From IMG/VR virus record IMGVR_UViG_3300036884_000107, positions 1 through 39,882 of that record: DNA of 39,882 nucleotides. One strand, 5' to 3'. Source of the DNA: a virus. This document shows, piece after piece, positions 12,161 through 20,001 of this stretch. Under the pieces are notes generated by a model that saw only the letters and a list, made by a program, of their open reading frames with translations, was not told where the DNA came from and did no database searches. Position 1 is the first letter of the stretch. Every line of letters begins with the position of its first letter. The position numbers were made by a program, and so were the translations under genes.

Positions 12161-12188
12161 ATTATAGTCTTTTTAGAGGGTTTGTCAA
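12161..12188 (-). promoter_or_regulatory. Perfect consensus sigma70 promoter, near-leaderless
   Basis: TTGACA (12188-12183), 16 nt, TATAAT (12166-12161). The -10 ends 10 nt before the ATG at 12150, leaving a 5' UTR of only about 3-4 nt. The -35 includes the TGA of the gene at 12185. It separates the late lysis genes from the early block and probably drives the early block leftward. Confidence 0.75.
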
Positions 12189-12436
12189 TGACTAGGTTTC
12201 TGTATTTTCTTTGCTACCCGTAGGTGATTCGGCTGGTGAGCTACCGAACGAGCGAAATGATTTGGTTTATCTGCTCCGATGAGTTCCGCAATAAACGGTG
12301 TAGGGTTCGACCATTTTTCACAATCTGCATTTAACGGATTATATTTCTCTCCACACGGATTAGGGCAGGCTTTACATGGTACTTCTGGTGTTTTCACGGT
12401 GTATTTTTCGTTACTGAATACGATTTTACTAACCAC
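12185..12436 (-). CDS. Cys-rich hypothetical protein (83 aa)
   Basis: The N-terminal half carries CKACPNPCG and a further Cys (NADCEKW), a possible zinc or iron-sulphur site. The C-terminal half is basic with His (HFARSVAHQPNHLRVAKKIQK). The start is uncertain: a GTG at 12436 inside the preceding gene gives a 43-nt overlap, and a GTG at 12397 would leave a 70-aa protein starting just before the stop of that gene. No good ribosome site for either. Function unknown. Confidence 0.45.
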   Translation of the reverse strand: MVSKIVFSNEKYTVKTPEVPCKACPNPCGEKYNPLNADCEKWSNPTPFIAELIGADKPNHFARSVAHQPNHLRVAKKIQKPSH

Positions 12437-12609
12437 GCTAACACTGCATTAATTCCCCCTGTTACGACTAACATAAGCGTTGGGCTTAAATGTAACATGG
12501 CGATATTATTCACGACTTCTGTCAACCCACCAGATACAAACAAGAACGCTACCACTTTGGTTGTATGTTCAAAGCCTTGCCAAAAAGGACTGTTCCAATT
12601 AATTTTCAT
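12394..12609 (-). CDS. Holin-like small membrane protein (71 aa)
   Basis: Two hydrophobic segments (about residues 17-35 and 43-62) separated by a short loop, a short basic N-terminus and a basic C-terminus: a class II holin layout. It follows the endolysin and a second two-TM protein, which supports a lysis role: forming membrane lesions that free the CHAP enzyme. The ATG at 12609 has a near-perfect ribosome site (AAAGGAGGTGAAT); an upstream GTG in frame lies within it. Confidence 0.65.
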   Translation of the reverse strand: MKINWNSPFWQGFEHTTKVVAFLFVSGGLTEVVNNIAMLHLSPTLMLVVTGGINAVLAWLVKSYSVTKNTP

Positions 12610-12620
12610 ATTCACCTCCT

Positions 12621-12794
12621 TTAATGTATCGGAAATATGCTTCCGAAAATAACGTATAAAACAACTGCTACTACAAGAACAATGCCAAGAAGTTTCTTTG
12701 CATCACCATTCTCGATTAATCCAATAACCTTTTCCCCAATAAAAAATACCAACACCCCAATGAGTAACCGTAATAAAAATTCTGGTAAAATCAT
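12621..12794 (-). CDS. Holin or antiholin, two-TM protein (57 aa)
   Basis: A short protein with hydrophobic segments at about residues 2-21 and 35-55 separated by a charged hairpin loop (EKVIGLIENGDAKK). It has GGAGGCGATATTT before the ATG and its stop lies next to the ribosome site of the next holin-like gene. Between endolysin and the second two-TM gene, it could be holin or antiholin. Which of the two does what cannot be read from the sequence. Confidence 0.65.
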   Translation of the reverse strand: MILPEFLLRLLIGVLVFFIGEKVIGLIENGDAKKLLGIVLVVAVVLYVIFGSIFPIH

Positions 12795-12806
12795 AAATAT
12801 CGCCTC

Positions 12807-13610
12807 CTATCGAGATATTAACTTGAAAATAAATAATTTCCATCCGGCAAGGACGGGCTTATTAAGCTGTGTCTGTAAATCTTTAATGTTTTGGTCTAAT
12901 GTTTGAATTTGTGCGTCTTGAGTATCAATAGTCTTAGACTGATCGTCTATTTGTTTTTGTAAGGCATCGTGTTGAACTTGCAGGGTAGCCATTTGTTGTT
13001 GAAGAAAGGTTATTTGACTTTGAGCATCTGAAAGTTGCTTATCCTTCTGTGGTGCGGCATCTTCAATAGCAATCAGTTTATTTATCTCAGCTAACGCTAG
13101 GTCTTTATTCGCCGACACATTTAAGAGCGTACAAAGAGCAATAAACGCATCAGATTGGTCTAAAATGGTTTGAGAAGTATTTGTACCGCTTTGTAATCCA
13201 TTAAGAGGATGAAGCCATCCTAACAGACCATTGAGGTTATTGTCATAGGGACACGTTGTAAGAATAGGATTTGATCCTGTCGGGTTGTTTTGTTCAAACC
13301 GAACCAATTTCATCTGGGAAGCCCATACACATAAAGCCACATGACCAACTCCCCCGCCATAATTCTTCCCATAGACCAAAATATCACCGGCGACAGGGAC
13401 TGCTTCAACAGCATTGAGGACAATTTCAAACTTTGAGGTATCGGCATTGGCTAAAAAGTCTTTTGCGTTTCCCCACTCATGGGTTATTCCAAGCGCATCC
13501 TGATACACAGAAATAAGACCTACACATTGGCCTTTATTTTCCGCAGTATTTCCGACATTCGGTTGGTCGAAGTATTGCTTGATAAAGAAAAAGAATTGTT
13601 CGTAGGTCAT
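12807..13610 (-). CDS. CHAP-domain endolysin (267 aa)
   Basis: A cysteine amidohydrolase/peptidase of the CHAP type that cuts peptidoglycan. Catalytic Cys29 is in NKGQCVGLISVY and the His is in GGGVGHVALCV (H90), with the usual GDILVYG strand between. After the domain (about residue 135) comes a Thr/Ser linker, then a long coiled coil (about 190-245, Gln/Asp/Leu heptads) and an amphipathic end (AGWKLFIFKLISR) that may bind membrane or wall. The ATG at 13610 is chosen because a TGG-TATAAT element ends 6 nt before it; the frame is open upstream for 20 residues without a start signal. The mRNA should be leaderless. Confidence 0.82.
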   Translation of the reverse strand: MTYEQFFFFIKQYFDQPNVGNTAENKGQCVGLISVYQDALGITHEWGNAKDFLANADTSKFEIVLNAVEAVPVAGDILVYGKNYGGGVGHVALCVWASQMKLVRFEQNNPTGSNPILTTCPYDNNLNGLLGWLHPLNGLQSGTNTSQTILDQSDAFIALCTLLNVSANKDLALAEINKLIAIEDAAPQKDKQLSDAQSQITFLQQQMATLQVQHDALQKQIDDQSKTIDTQDAQIQTLDQNIKDLQTQLNKPVLAGWKLFIFKLISR

Positions 13611-13616
13611 AGGTGC

Positions 13617-13625
13617 ATTATACCA
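13617..13625 (-). promoter_or_regulatory. Extended -10 promoter of the endolysin gene
   Basis: TG-G-TATAAT on the minus strand, with GCACCT between the -10 and the ATG at 13610 (6 nt). No good -35. Transcription would start at the A of ATG. Confidence 0.6.
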
Positions 13626-13632
13626 CCCTTTA

Positions 13633-14036
<404 letters not shown>

Positions 14037-14040
<4 letters not shown>

Positions 14041-14093
14041 ATTGCATTTGCTGCGGCTTGAGATATTAAGGTAACGTCTTTAGATTGTTTCAT
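14037..14093 (-). CDS. Leader peptide-sized ORF (18 aa) coupled to the lysis operon
   Basis: MKQSKDVTLISQAAANAI, starting 6 nt after a TG-A-TATACT promoter element and ending in a TGA that overlaps the next ATG (ATGA). Its first residues, MKQ, repeat those of the next protein (MKQPTF...), which hints at a local duplication. It may be a leader peptide that couples translation of the coiled-coil protein. Confidence 0.4.
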
Positions 14094-14099
14094 ATAGTA

Positions 14100-14118
14100 A
14101 GTATATCATGATATATCA
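14100..14118 (-). promoter_or_regulatory. Extended -10 promoter with palindrome, start of the lysis operon
   Basis: TG-A-TATACT ends 6 nt before the ATG at 14093. The perfect palindrome TGATATATCA and an overlapping ATCATGAT lie directly upstream, a possible repressor site. No -35 match. Confidence 0.5.
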
Positions 14119-14916
14119 TCAGGGTTTTATCCATTTTGTACTGGAAACAGTTGATTTGGTGTAGGTTGTAGAAACAACTGGTGGTTTGGTGTAGGTAGTT
14201 GATTTGGTTGTTCCAGGAGCCCAAATGGATGGTTGATATTGAACAATGAGTGATGTCCCAGTAATAGTCTTTTGAGTGTTTGCCCGTATATTGGATTTTC
14301 CTAAAATGGTTTTTTTTGTAGGATTAACAATGGCAGATTTTCCAGTAATGGTTTTTGTTGTCGTTACTTTAATGGATGACTTTCCTAAAATAGTCTGAGG
14401 AGTTGTGGTATCATCTCCGTAAACATAAAAGATAGAATCCCTTGTTGTATCTGGAGTCCACGTCAATCCATCTCCTGTATATGCAAGATTCCCTGCGTGA
14501 GACAATGTGGAACTTTCTGCATACTTAACATAGTTACTTGTATTACCCCCATTATATTCACAAGTAACAACATAGTGTGTTCCACTCCCCAATGTTATTT
14601 TATTTGCTCCAGAAAATGTAAAAGTTATTAGTTGAAATGAGCCTGTTAAAGTTGCTACGTTAAAAGTAGCAGATGCCGCTAAAGCAGATCCTGTTGGAAT
14701 ACTGTCAGTTCCATAGGCTATTGTATGTGTTTCAGCATAAACTTTAACAGTAGCGTTTCCTGTTGGGGAATTATTCTTCGATAAATAAAATTTAGCACTA
14801 TTTAATACTGATCCATCACCAGTAAAAGATTGACCATCTGCCCAATCATCACCAGAGTCTAAGGCATAGTTTCCCGTCTTGTTTGCTTCACTATAACTAT
14901 CAACAATATGTGCCAT
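14119..14916 (-). CDS. Virion appendage protein with beta-sandwich domain and C-terminal repeats (265 aa)
   Basis: Residues 1-170 look like one beta-rich sandwich domain of the choice-of-anchor/galactose-binding type (SFTGDGSVLNSAKFYLSKNNSPTG then ...TFTFSGANKITLGSGTHYVVTCEY). Residues 175-235 hold four short repeats (I-x-GKS-xI...TKT, about 14-15 aa), then a Thr/Ser/Tyr-rich tail (TTYTK.. repeated). It is probably a surface-exposed fibre or decoration protein used for attachment. The ribosome site is GGGGGTAGATT. Last of the virion genes before the lysis cassette. Confidence 0.6.
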   Translation of the reverse strand: MAHIVDSYSEANKTGNYALDSGDDWADGQSFTGDGSVLNSAKFYLSKNNSPTGNATVKVYAETHTIAYGTDSIPTGSALAASATFNVATLTGSFQLITFTFSGANKITLGSGTHYVVTCEYNGGNTSNYVKYAESSTLSHAGNLAYTGDGLTWTPDTTRDSIFYVYGDDTTTPQTILGKSSIKVTTTKTITGKSAIVNPTKKTILGKSNIRANTQKTITGTSLIVQYQPSIWAPGTTKSTTYTKPPVVSTTYTKSTVSSTKWIKP

Positions 14917-14917
14917 A

Positions 14918-15274
14918 TCAATCTACCCCCATAATCCATTGTTTATTTTTCCCATCATTATATTCCCAGCCAAAAAAGTAGGTTATTTTAGGAGGTTGTC
15001 CGATGGTTTGTTGAACCTGTCGGTAGTAAATGAGCTTCAATTTACCGTTAATGGCAACAGGAGGGTAGAGTTTGTTACCATCTGCCTCTACGTGCCCATC
15101 ATCTAAATCAATGCTGAATATGTGTCCTTTTCCAATAAGAGAGAATCGTTTAACTGGCTGTTGGAGAACGTCATAGAATGCAGAATGGAAGGGATCAAGC
15201 GTGCTTTTATCATCAGGAGTTTGGCGTATCAAAACGCCCGTATAGGTTTCAGCGATAAAAAGATAGTCTAGCAT
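14918..15274 (-). CDS. Hypothetical virion-block protein (118 aa)
   Basis: Beta-rich with Tyr/Gln content (RQTPDDKSTLDPFHSAFYDVL, KLKLIYYRQVQQTIGQPPKITYFFGWEY). No family recognised. The ATG at 15274 is preferred over a TTG at 15286 that overlaps the previous stop. It lies between two structural genes in the same operon, so it is probably a minor virion or assembly protein. Confidence 0.5.
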   Translation of the reverse strand: MLDYLFIAETYTGVLIRQTPDDKSTLDPFHSAFYDVLQQPVKRFSLIGKGHIFSIDLDDGHVEADGNKLYPPVAINGKLKLIYYRQVQQTIGQPPKITYFFGWEYNDGKNKQWIMGVD

Positions 15275-15282
15275 TGTATTGC

Positions 15283-15834
15283 TCAAAATTCATTGTATTG
15301 AAGGGTGAGTGTTATCTGAGTATCATCACCCCCAGCTATTCCAGCAGATGTTAATTTCTGAGTAGTAAGGTAATTGGTATAACAGGGGTTGGTAGTCATG
15401 GTTGCGGCTTTTCCTGTTGCCTCTGGTCCTGTTGCTCCAAAATACACAGAGATACCTGATGCAATAGCAGTAACTGCGGTCATATCTGTTGTAAGATTAG
15501 CATCAGTTGTTGCTGAAGGAGTCGTATAAATCCATCGGGTTGCATCTGATACACAAGCTTGAATCCCTTTAATTGTTTCATTGGCAATACAAACGCCTGC
15601 AGTATGGGAGAATAACCCAGCTGATATTTGAGTAAATGAACCCGAGAAGTGACCAAATATAACCTTCTGGAAACTGTTGTTTCCTGCAGTAATGGGATAA
15701 GTTCCATATGCATTAGTTACAACCCCTGAGTTCTTCCAATTTACGTCAGTCGCGGGAGAAGTACGGGTTGTACCCTTAGCTGGAGATCCTGTTGCCGATC
15801 CTGTATCTTCATCAAAGGTAAATGTGGCGGCCAT
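15283..15834 (-). CDS. Probable virion structural protein (183 aa)
   Basis: Thr/Ala/Gly-rich and beta-like throughout (MAATFTFDEDTGSATGSPAKGTTRT...NW), typical of small tail or head surface proteins encoded in this region of phage genomes. It starts one base after the preceding TAA (TAAT ATG). No catalytic motif. Annotated from composition and position only. Confidence 0.5.
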   Translation of the reverse strand: MAATFTFDEDTGSATGSPAKGTTRTSPATDVNWKNSGVVTNAYGTYPITAGNNSFQKVIFGHFSGSFTQISAGLFSHTAGVCIANETIKGIQACVSDATRWIYTTPSATTDANLTTDMTAVTAIASGISVYFGATGPEATGKAATMTTNPCYTNYLTTQKLTSAGIAGGDDTQITLTLQYNEF

Positions 15835-15835
15835 A

Positions 15836-16171
15836 TTATTGACTCCCCATGCCCGGGGGTAACTGTATTCCAGGCATCTTTTTATTCGTATCGAGTCGTT
15901 CTAGTTGTTTAATAAGCGCTTGGACAATAACGTTTTCCTGTGTCATAGGTAAGGCAGGTTTCTGCATCTGTTGTGGCTGAGGCTGTTGATTCATTACCGG
16001 ATGCGGAGGTAAACCCATTGAAGGTGCTGGCGGAGGGGTGGGCATAGGTGAGGATTGAGGTTGAACTGGTGCTTGAGGAGGCATTGAAGGCGCTCCTGCT
16101 GCCATTGGACTCATCTGGCTTAACTCTGGTCTCTGTGCGATCATCTGATTTATCATGGGTGCTTGGTTCAT
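15836..16171 (-). CDS. Pro/Gln/Met-rich disordered protein (111 aa)
   Basis: The N-terminal 75 residues are mostly Pro, Gln, Met and Ala (MPPQAPVQPQ, PMPTPPPAP), followed by one helix (TQENVIVQALIKQLERLDTNKK) and a Pro-rich end. This low-complexity layout resembles the C-terminal tail of the portal and may be a virion linker or assembly factor. A TAG-TATAAT element ends 6 nt before the ATG, predicting a leaderless transcript. Confidence 0.5.
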   Translation of the reverse strand: MNQAPMINQMIAQRPELSQMSPMAAGAPSMPPQAPVQPQSSPMPTPPPAPSMGLPPHPVMNQQPQPQQMQKPALPMTQENVIVQALIKQLERLDTNKKMPGIQLPPGMGSQ

Positions 16172-16177
16172 ATTCTT

Positions 16178-16183
16178 ATTATA
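16178..16183 (-). promoter_or_regulatory. -10 element of the gene at 16171
   Basis: TATAAT overlapping the end of the upstream gene (AGG TAG TATAAT), 6 nt (AAGAAT) before the ATG. No TG extension and no -35, so weaker than the others. Confidence 0.45.
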
Positions 16184-16975
16184 CTACCTATATTCATATT
16201 TCTTTGGAATATAGATTGAATTAGTAATTGGAGGTAAACTTGGTGATAATGGATTCATATTCATTCCTGTTGTTTGTCTATTCTGGGTAGGCATAATTTG
16301 AGGAAGACCTGTTGCTCCAGGAGTAGGAAGATTATAAGAATTCGAATTCTTCGTCGGTTGAGTAGTCGTAGGTTGTGTCGTAGTCGACATTGTAGGTGTT
16401 GGCATGGTTGGTGTAGGAACGACATTGGGATTTGGAGAAGTTTGACTCGATTGATTAACTGGAATATATCCTAATACTTGTGTTCCATTCGTTTTATTCC
16501 AATTATTTAGATCATTTTCTTGTACGCCATTATCTGTAGCGGAGATAAATTGTCCATTTCCTTCATAAAATCCTGTATGACCAGCTCCGTTTGGATAATC
16601 TAATGTAGCATTAGATTGATTCGGTGAAAAATAAATACGATCCCCTTGTTTTGCGCCTTTCAGAGAAGGATCAGCCACTTTGTTAGGATCATTATTCCAT
16701 GTATCTATAGCTGATCCTTTTCCTGTTCGGGGATATGGTTCTCCCAATGCATCACCTACAAATTGTTCACAATAACCATTATAGTCTTTTGAATTCATGT
16801 GAGCCTTTGCCCATGCTAAAGTTGGAGGATCAGCTCCCGCATTTAACGCTTGTTGGGTTGGATTTCCAGTAGAACTTTGATTTGTAGTATCTTGAACAGT
16901 AAATCCAGAAGTATCCCACCCTGCTGACTTCAGGGCTTCGTATGTATTTGTATCAATCGCTTGCTTTATTGCCAT
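16184..16975 (-). CDS. Virion-associated NlpC/P60- or CHAP-like cysteine peptidase (263 aa)
   Basis: The catalytic domain spans about residues 50-172: the Cys motif is NGYCEQFVGDALG (C69), then GDRIYFSPN and GHTGFYEGNGQFISAT (His133), the order of an NlpC/P60 or CHAP peptidoglycan hydrolase. The C-terminal 90 residues are Pro/Thr/Gln-rich and probably disordered. Placed among internal and tail genes, it likely opens the wall during DNA entry. Upstream, a TATACT lies 4 nt before the ATG inside a palindrome (16980-16989); no Shine-Dalgarno is present. Confidence 0.7.
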   Translation of the reverse strand: MAIKQAIDTNTYEALKSAGWDTSGFTVQDTTNQSSTGNPTQQALNAGADPPTLAWAKAHMNSKDYNGYCEQFVGDALGEPYPRTGKGSAIDTWNNDPNKVADPSLKGAKQGDRIYFSPNQSNATLDYPNGAGHTGFYEGNGQFISATDNGVQENDLNNWNKTNGTQVLGYIPVNQSSQTSPNPNVVPTPTMPTPTMSTTTQPTTTQPTKNSNSYNLPTPGATGLPQIMPTQNRQTTGMNMNPLSPSLPPITNSIYIPKKYEYR

Positions 16976-16995
16976 ATTTAGTATATACTATCTAT

Positions 16996-17115
16996 ATGTC
17001 ACTATTCTCTGTAATTCTTATCCTTTTATTCGAATATATCATTGGATTATCTATGATTGGTTTAGCATTGTATTTATTCATATCTTTAATAAAAGACATT
17101 TTTATTTCCCAGTAA
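16996..17115 (+). CDS. Candidate plus-strand hydrophobic protein (39 aa)
   Basis: The only plus-strand ORF I think worth listing. It encodes two hydrophobic stretches (SLFSVILILLFEYIIG and MIGLALYLFISLI). TATACT lies exactly 6 nt before its ATG, with TTGCTT 17 nt further upstream, the same layout as the leaderless minus-strand genes. It overlaps the 3' end of the gene at 17102. Against it, a minus-strand frame (16992-17099, 35 aa) starts 2 nt after the TAA of the upstream gene and is the alternative reading. Either or neither may be real. Confidence 0.3.
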   Translation: MSLFSVILILLFEYIIGLSMIGLALYLFISLIKDIFISQ

Positions 17116-19057
17116 TACTTCCCCAAATACTTCTTCCTCCTTCATAAAGACCAAGTGCACCAGTAGCTTTTGCTATCCACGGAAGTGTTGTTCCACCAAC
17201 CCGTTGTCCTGTATATAACATTTGTAAAATTTTGTCATAATTTTGAATACTCTGAGGAAGCTGTTGACGAATAAGATCAGCTACAGTTGCTTCTCCTTGT
17301 TTAACCGCTGTATTTCCAACTTCAAACGCTCCATTTGATGCGGCATTAGATACACCCCAAGAAGCTGCTTTATCTTCAAGTGCTTGATCTATTGTTAAAG
17401 TTCTTCCCATATATTTGTTCATTATATCCATATAAAATTTACCAGCTTGATCTCGTATTGAGGCGGGTACTCCTGATTCTCCCGTATCAGGATCACCGAT
17501 AGCCCATTTTTTCACTGCATCAACAATAGTATTTCCATCAACTGTTGCTCCTTGTTGTGTCGCTTTCGTTGCGGCTGCATCTCTCATTCCCGAAACTGTT
17601 TCAATAGGATGAAGTAACTTACCTGCTCCAAAAAGAAGTAAATCTATCACTCCATATGTTAATGCTTTTTTAGCCACCTCATCTTGTTGAACTGAAGTAG
17701 GCAAAAATGCATTTAATCCACCAATTCCAAGTTTGGAAGCAGATGCTAATGGAGTTGATCCAAGTATCTGTTTTCCAATAGCCCCTACTCCCCCTTCTCT
17801 CATTGCCTGTTCTTCTTTAGTACCTATTGCTGCTCCAAAAGCTGCAGGAAGACCTGGAATTCCGGGCATAATTCCTTTTGCAAGCGCAGAGTTAATTAGA
17901 GGTAGTGTTTCACTATTACCTAAAAAGTTTTGTATTTTACCTAATACTTCTGTAATGGGACTTATTTTTGCTTCACCGATATTATCTGCCATTTGGGATA
18001 AGAGTTGTGATTGGGCGACTAATTTAGCTTTTTGTTGAGGATCAGTTACGGTAACTGATTGTTTTGCCAAAGAGTTAGCATCAGTCAAAAATCCCTGTTT
18101 TTGTTCTTCAGAACTTCCTGAAACATATTTACCTGGCATTGGTGGTAATCCACTAGATGTAGGAGGATTATTTGGTGGAGGTGAAGAAGTAGGAGTTGTT
18201 GCTACCGGTTTATTTCCCTGTGGTTGAGAAAAAGAAGTATTTTGTAATGAAGTTGCTACATCTTGTGGAGTAATACCAAATTGCGTAAGTAATTTACTAT
18301 TTAGTGCATGAGTTGGTCCAAATGTAGAAACAAGAGCAGCGTTTAAGGAAATAACATCTTGTTTATTTGTTTCCGGTGAATTAGCAACACTAGGAAGATA
18401 TTTCACCATGTTATTAATTTCAGGAATGTTTAACCGAAGTGTCTGTGCTGAAAGAGCAGATTTTAACGCAGGAGCATTGGCATTCTTTTGTGATTCATAA
18501 CTATATCCAGTAGGATCATAAAGTTGATAAGCTGATTGTCCAGCAAGTAAATCTTTTCCAGGGAAATATCCTACTTTACTTGGATCTACTCGTTGGAAAT
18601 CTGCTAAAAATGTTTCAACAGATCTTTGAGAATTATCCCCATCTGCATTTGCTTGATTCCAAGCATCATACGTTGCTTTGCGGACAGGATCACTTGTAAC
18701 GTCATACGGAGCATAAGAATTATCAATAGCGGATGCGTTTACTCCTCCATATTTCGCTAAATCTTGTGAATGGGCTTTTGCTTTAAGAGAATTTATATAA
18801 TCAGGTAAATAGACATCAACAGGTTGATAACTTGGTTGCCCTGGAACTGAAATGTGTTTTATTTGAGATGGATCAGGTGGAATAAACGATTGAGCTGCCG
18901 GATAGGGACTATTGGTAAATGATCCCGGTGTTACATTTCCTGAAGTATCTGTTGTAGGTGCAGGAGTAAACTTCCGAGAACTCGGATCAATTGTTCCTGC
19001 TTGATTGATGCTTGCTACTTCAGCATCAAGTGTTGGATTACCTGTTGAGATTGCCAT
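17102..19057 (-). CDS. Probable internal virion (ejection) protein (651 aa)
   Basis: A long protein with a disordered Pro/Thr/Ser N-terminal third, a Pro/Ser-rich spacer near residues 285-305 (TSSPPPNNPPTSSGLPPMPG), and a C-terminal half with several Gly/Ala-rich hydrophobic helices (LPLINSALAKGIMPGIPGLPAAFGAAIG, LTYGVIDLLLFGAGKLL, GALGLYEGGRSIWGS). Such helices in a virion protein suit membrane insertion during DNA ejection, as for podovirus internal proteins. It sits between another Gln-rich virion protein and the wall peptidase, the usual ejection-protein neighbourhood. It is not long or repetitive enough for a tape measure. It starts one base after the preceding TAA, with no Shine-Dalgarno. 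Confidence 0.5.
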   Translation of the reverse strand: MAISTGNPTLDAEVASINQAGTIDPSSRKFTPAPTTDTSGNVTPGSFTNSPYPAAQSFIPPDPSQIKHISVPGQPSYQPVDVYLPDYINSLKAKAHSQDLAKYGGVNASAIDNSYAPYDVTSDPVRKATYDAWNQANADGDNSQRSVETFLADFQRVDPSKVGYFPGKDLLAGQSAYQLYDPTGYSYESQKNANAPALKSALSAQTLRLNIPEINNMVKYLPSVANSPETNKQDVISLNAALVSTFGPTHALNSKLLTQFGITPQDVATSLQNTSFSQPQGNKPVATTPTSSPPPNNPPTSSGLPPMPGKYVSGSSEEQKQGFLTDANSLAKQSVTVTDPQQKAKLVAQSQLLSQMADNIGEAKISPITEVLGKIQNFLGNSETLPLINSALAKGIMPGIPGLPAAFGAAIGTKEEQAMREGGVGAIGKQILGSTPLASASKLGIGGLNAFLPTSVQQDEVAKKALTYGVIDLLLFGAGKLLHPIETVSGMRDAAATKATQQGATVDGNTIVDAVKKWAIGDPDTGESGVPASIRDQAGKFYMDIMNKYMGRTLTIDQALEDKAASWGVSNAASNGAFEVGNTAVKQGEATVADLIRQQLPQSIQNYDKILQMLYTGQRVGGTTLPWIAKATGALGLYEGGRSIWGSITGK

Positions 19058-19058
19058 A

Positions 19059-19889
19059 TTAACTATTCAAACTGAATGTATTTCCCGTAAATTGTGTTCC
19101 AGCTGGATAGACTCCTGTTGTATATGGCAAGTTGGCAGTATATTTCGCAGTCGAAGCCTGTATTGATGTCTGTGCTAGTGCATTCTGATACCCTTCTTCA
19201 GCAATCTTCAAACTATTCAGATTATTCTGTTCATCATTCGTCAAAGCCACTCCAGCTGTTTGTTTTGCTTCCAGAGCCTGTAATTGAGCTTGTGCATCCG
19301 TTGTAAATGTAGAGGTCTGTCTAGCAAGATAATCCTGTAAGAACGTACCTTCAGTTGTATATGGAGTCAATTCTTTCTGTTGTTGAGCTTGCTCTGCCTG
19401 AATCTGAGGATTCATAATATTTTGAGCAATATTCGTCGCATTAGAAGAAGCACGTTGAGCTAAAGGAGCTAACTTCCACTCCTGTAATCCAATATCTGTA
19501 TTTAATTGGTTATTATTGACATCAAACCCCTTCATAGCTGCAGTCTCAGTTTGAGGAACATAATTCAACTGATTATTCAAGGTCATGGCCTGTTGATTGG
19601 CTGCGTTATATCCTGTTTCATTCGCTAGTCTCTGCCACATAGCAGGAGCGGTCTCTTGATTATTTATTGCATTGGAATAGTTTTGGAGATAATTTCCTAC
19701 CGCTGCATTCTGTTGATTAAACATATTCCCCGCCTGCGTTCCTACTCCACTCATATAGGTAGATGTATCAGGCATTGTATATCCGTTGACAGTACTTGAT
19801 CCCGAATTAGTTGAGGGAATAGAGAGCGGATTAGTCGTACTCGTACTCGTACCTGACGCACCTGTAGTAGCGGTGGTTCCTGTACTCAA
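19059..19889 (-). CDS. Gln/Asn/Ala-rich internal-type virion protein (276 aa)
   Basis: The N-terminal 40 residues are Thr/Ser/Gly-rich, the rest is helical and rich in Gln, Asn and Ala (NAINNQETAPAMWQRLANETGYNAANQQAM, IQAEQAQQQKELT), as in podovirus internal core proteins. The only canonical-like start is TTG at 19889, directly after TATAAT and overlapping the TGA of a 25-codon ORF (TTGA). AAGGGAGG lies upstream with an in-frame ATC at a ribosome-site distance; the frame is closed by a TAG above that. Expression probably depends on coupling to the small ORF. Confidence 0.55.
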   Translation of the reverse strand: MSTGTTATTGASGTSTSTTNPLSIPSTNSGSSTVNGYTMPDTSTYMSGVGTQAGNMFNQQNAAVGNYLQNYSNAINNQETAPAMWQRLANETGYNAANQQAMTLNNQLNYVPQTETAAMKGFDVNNNQLNTDIGLQEWKLAPLAQRASSNATNIAQNIMNPQIQAEQAQQQKELTPYTTEGTFLQDYLARQTSTFTTDAQAQLQALEAKQTAGVALTNDEQNNLNSLKIAEEGYQNALAQTSIQASTAKYTANLPYTTGVYPAGTQFTGNTFSLNS

Positions 19890-19963
19890 ATTATACGGGT
19901 CTGTTGGATTGAACGTAGTCGAGATAGGGCCTCCCTTGCTATCTTTCGATAGCTAAAATACAT
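19886..19963 (-). CDS. Upstream ORF (25 aa) coupled to the gene at 19889
   Basis: A basic 25-codon ORF (MYFSYRKIAREALSRLRSIQ..) whose TGA overlaps the TTG start of the next gene. Its mRNA includes the perfect hairpin GCTATC-GAAA-GATAGC and, just upstream, ATACAT-ATAA-ATGTAT, which covers its own ATG. It may be a leader peptide or the true first part of the downstream protein separated by a frameshift. Confidence 0.35.
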   Translation of the reverse strand: MYFSYRKIAREALSRLRSIQQTRII

Positions 19964-19975
19964 TTATATGTATTT

Positions 19976-20001
19976 ATTATATCACGGAGTAATTATGTCA
20001 A
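19976..20001 (-). promoter_or_regulatory. Promoter upstream of the internal protein genes
   Basis: TG-A-TATAAT (-10 at 19981-19976) with TTGACA (20001-19996) 14 nt upstream, at the 3' end of the previous gene. The spacer is short, but the extended -10 compensates. It is followed by two small hairpins. Confidence 0.5.

Noticed and set aside
17733-18038. 101-codon plus-strand frame within the internal virion gene
   Set aside because: Antisense shadow of a low-complexity coding region, without start signals.
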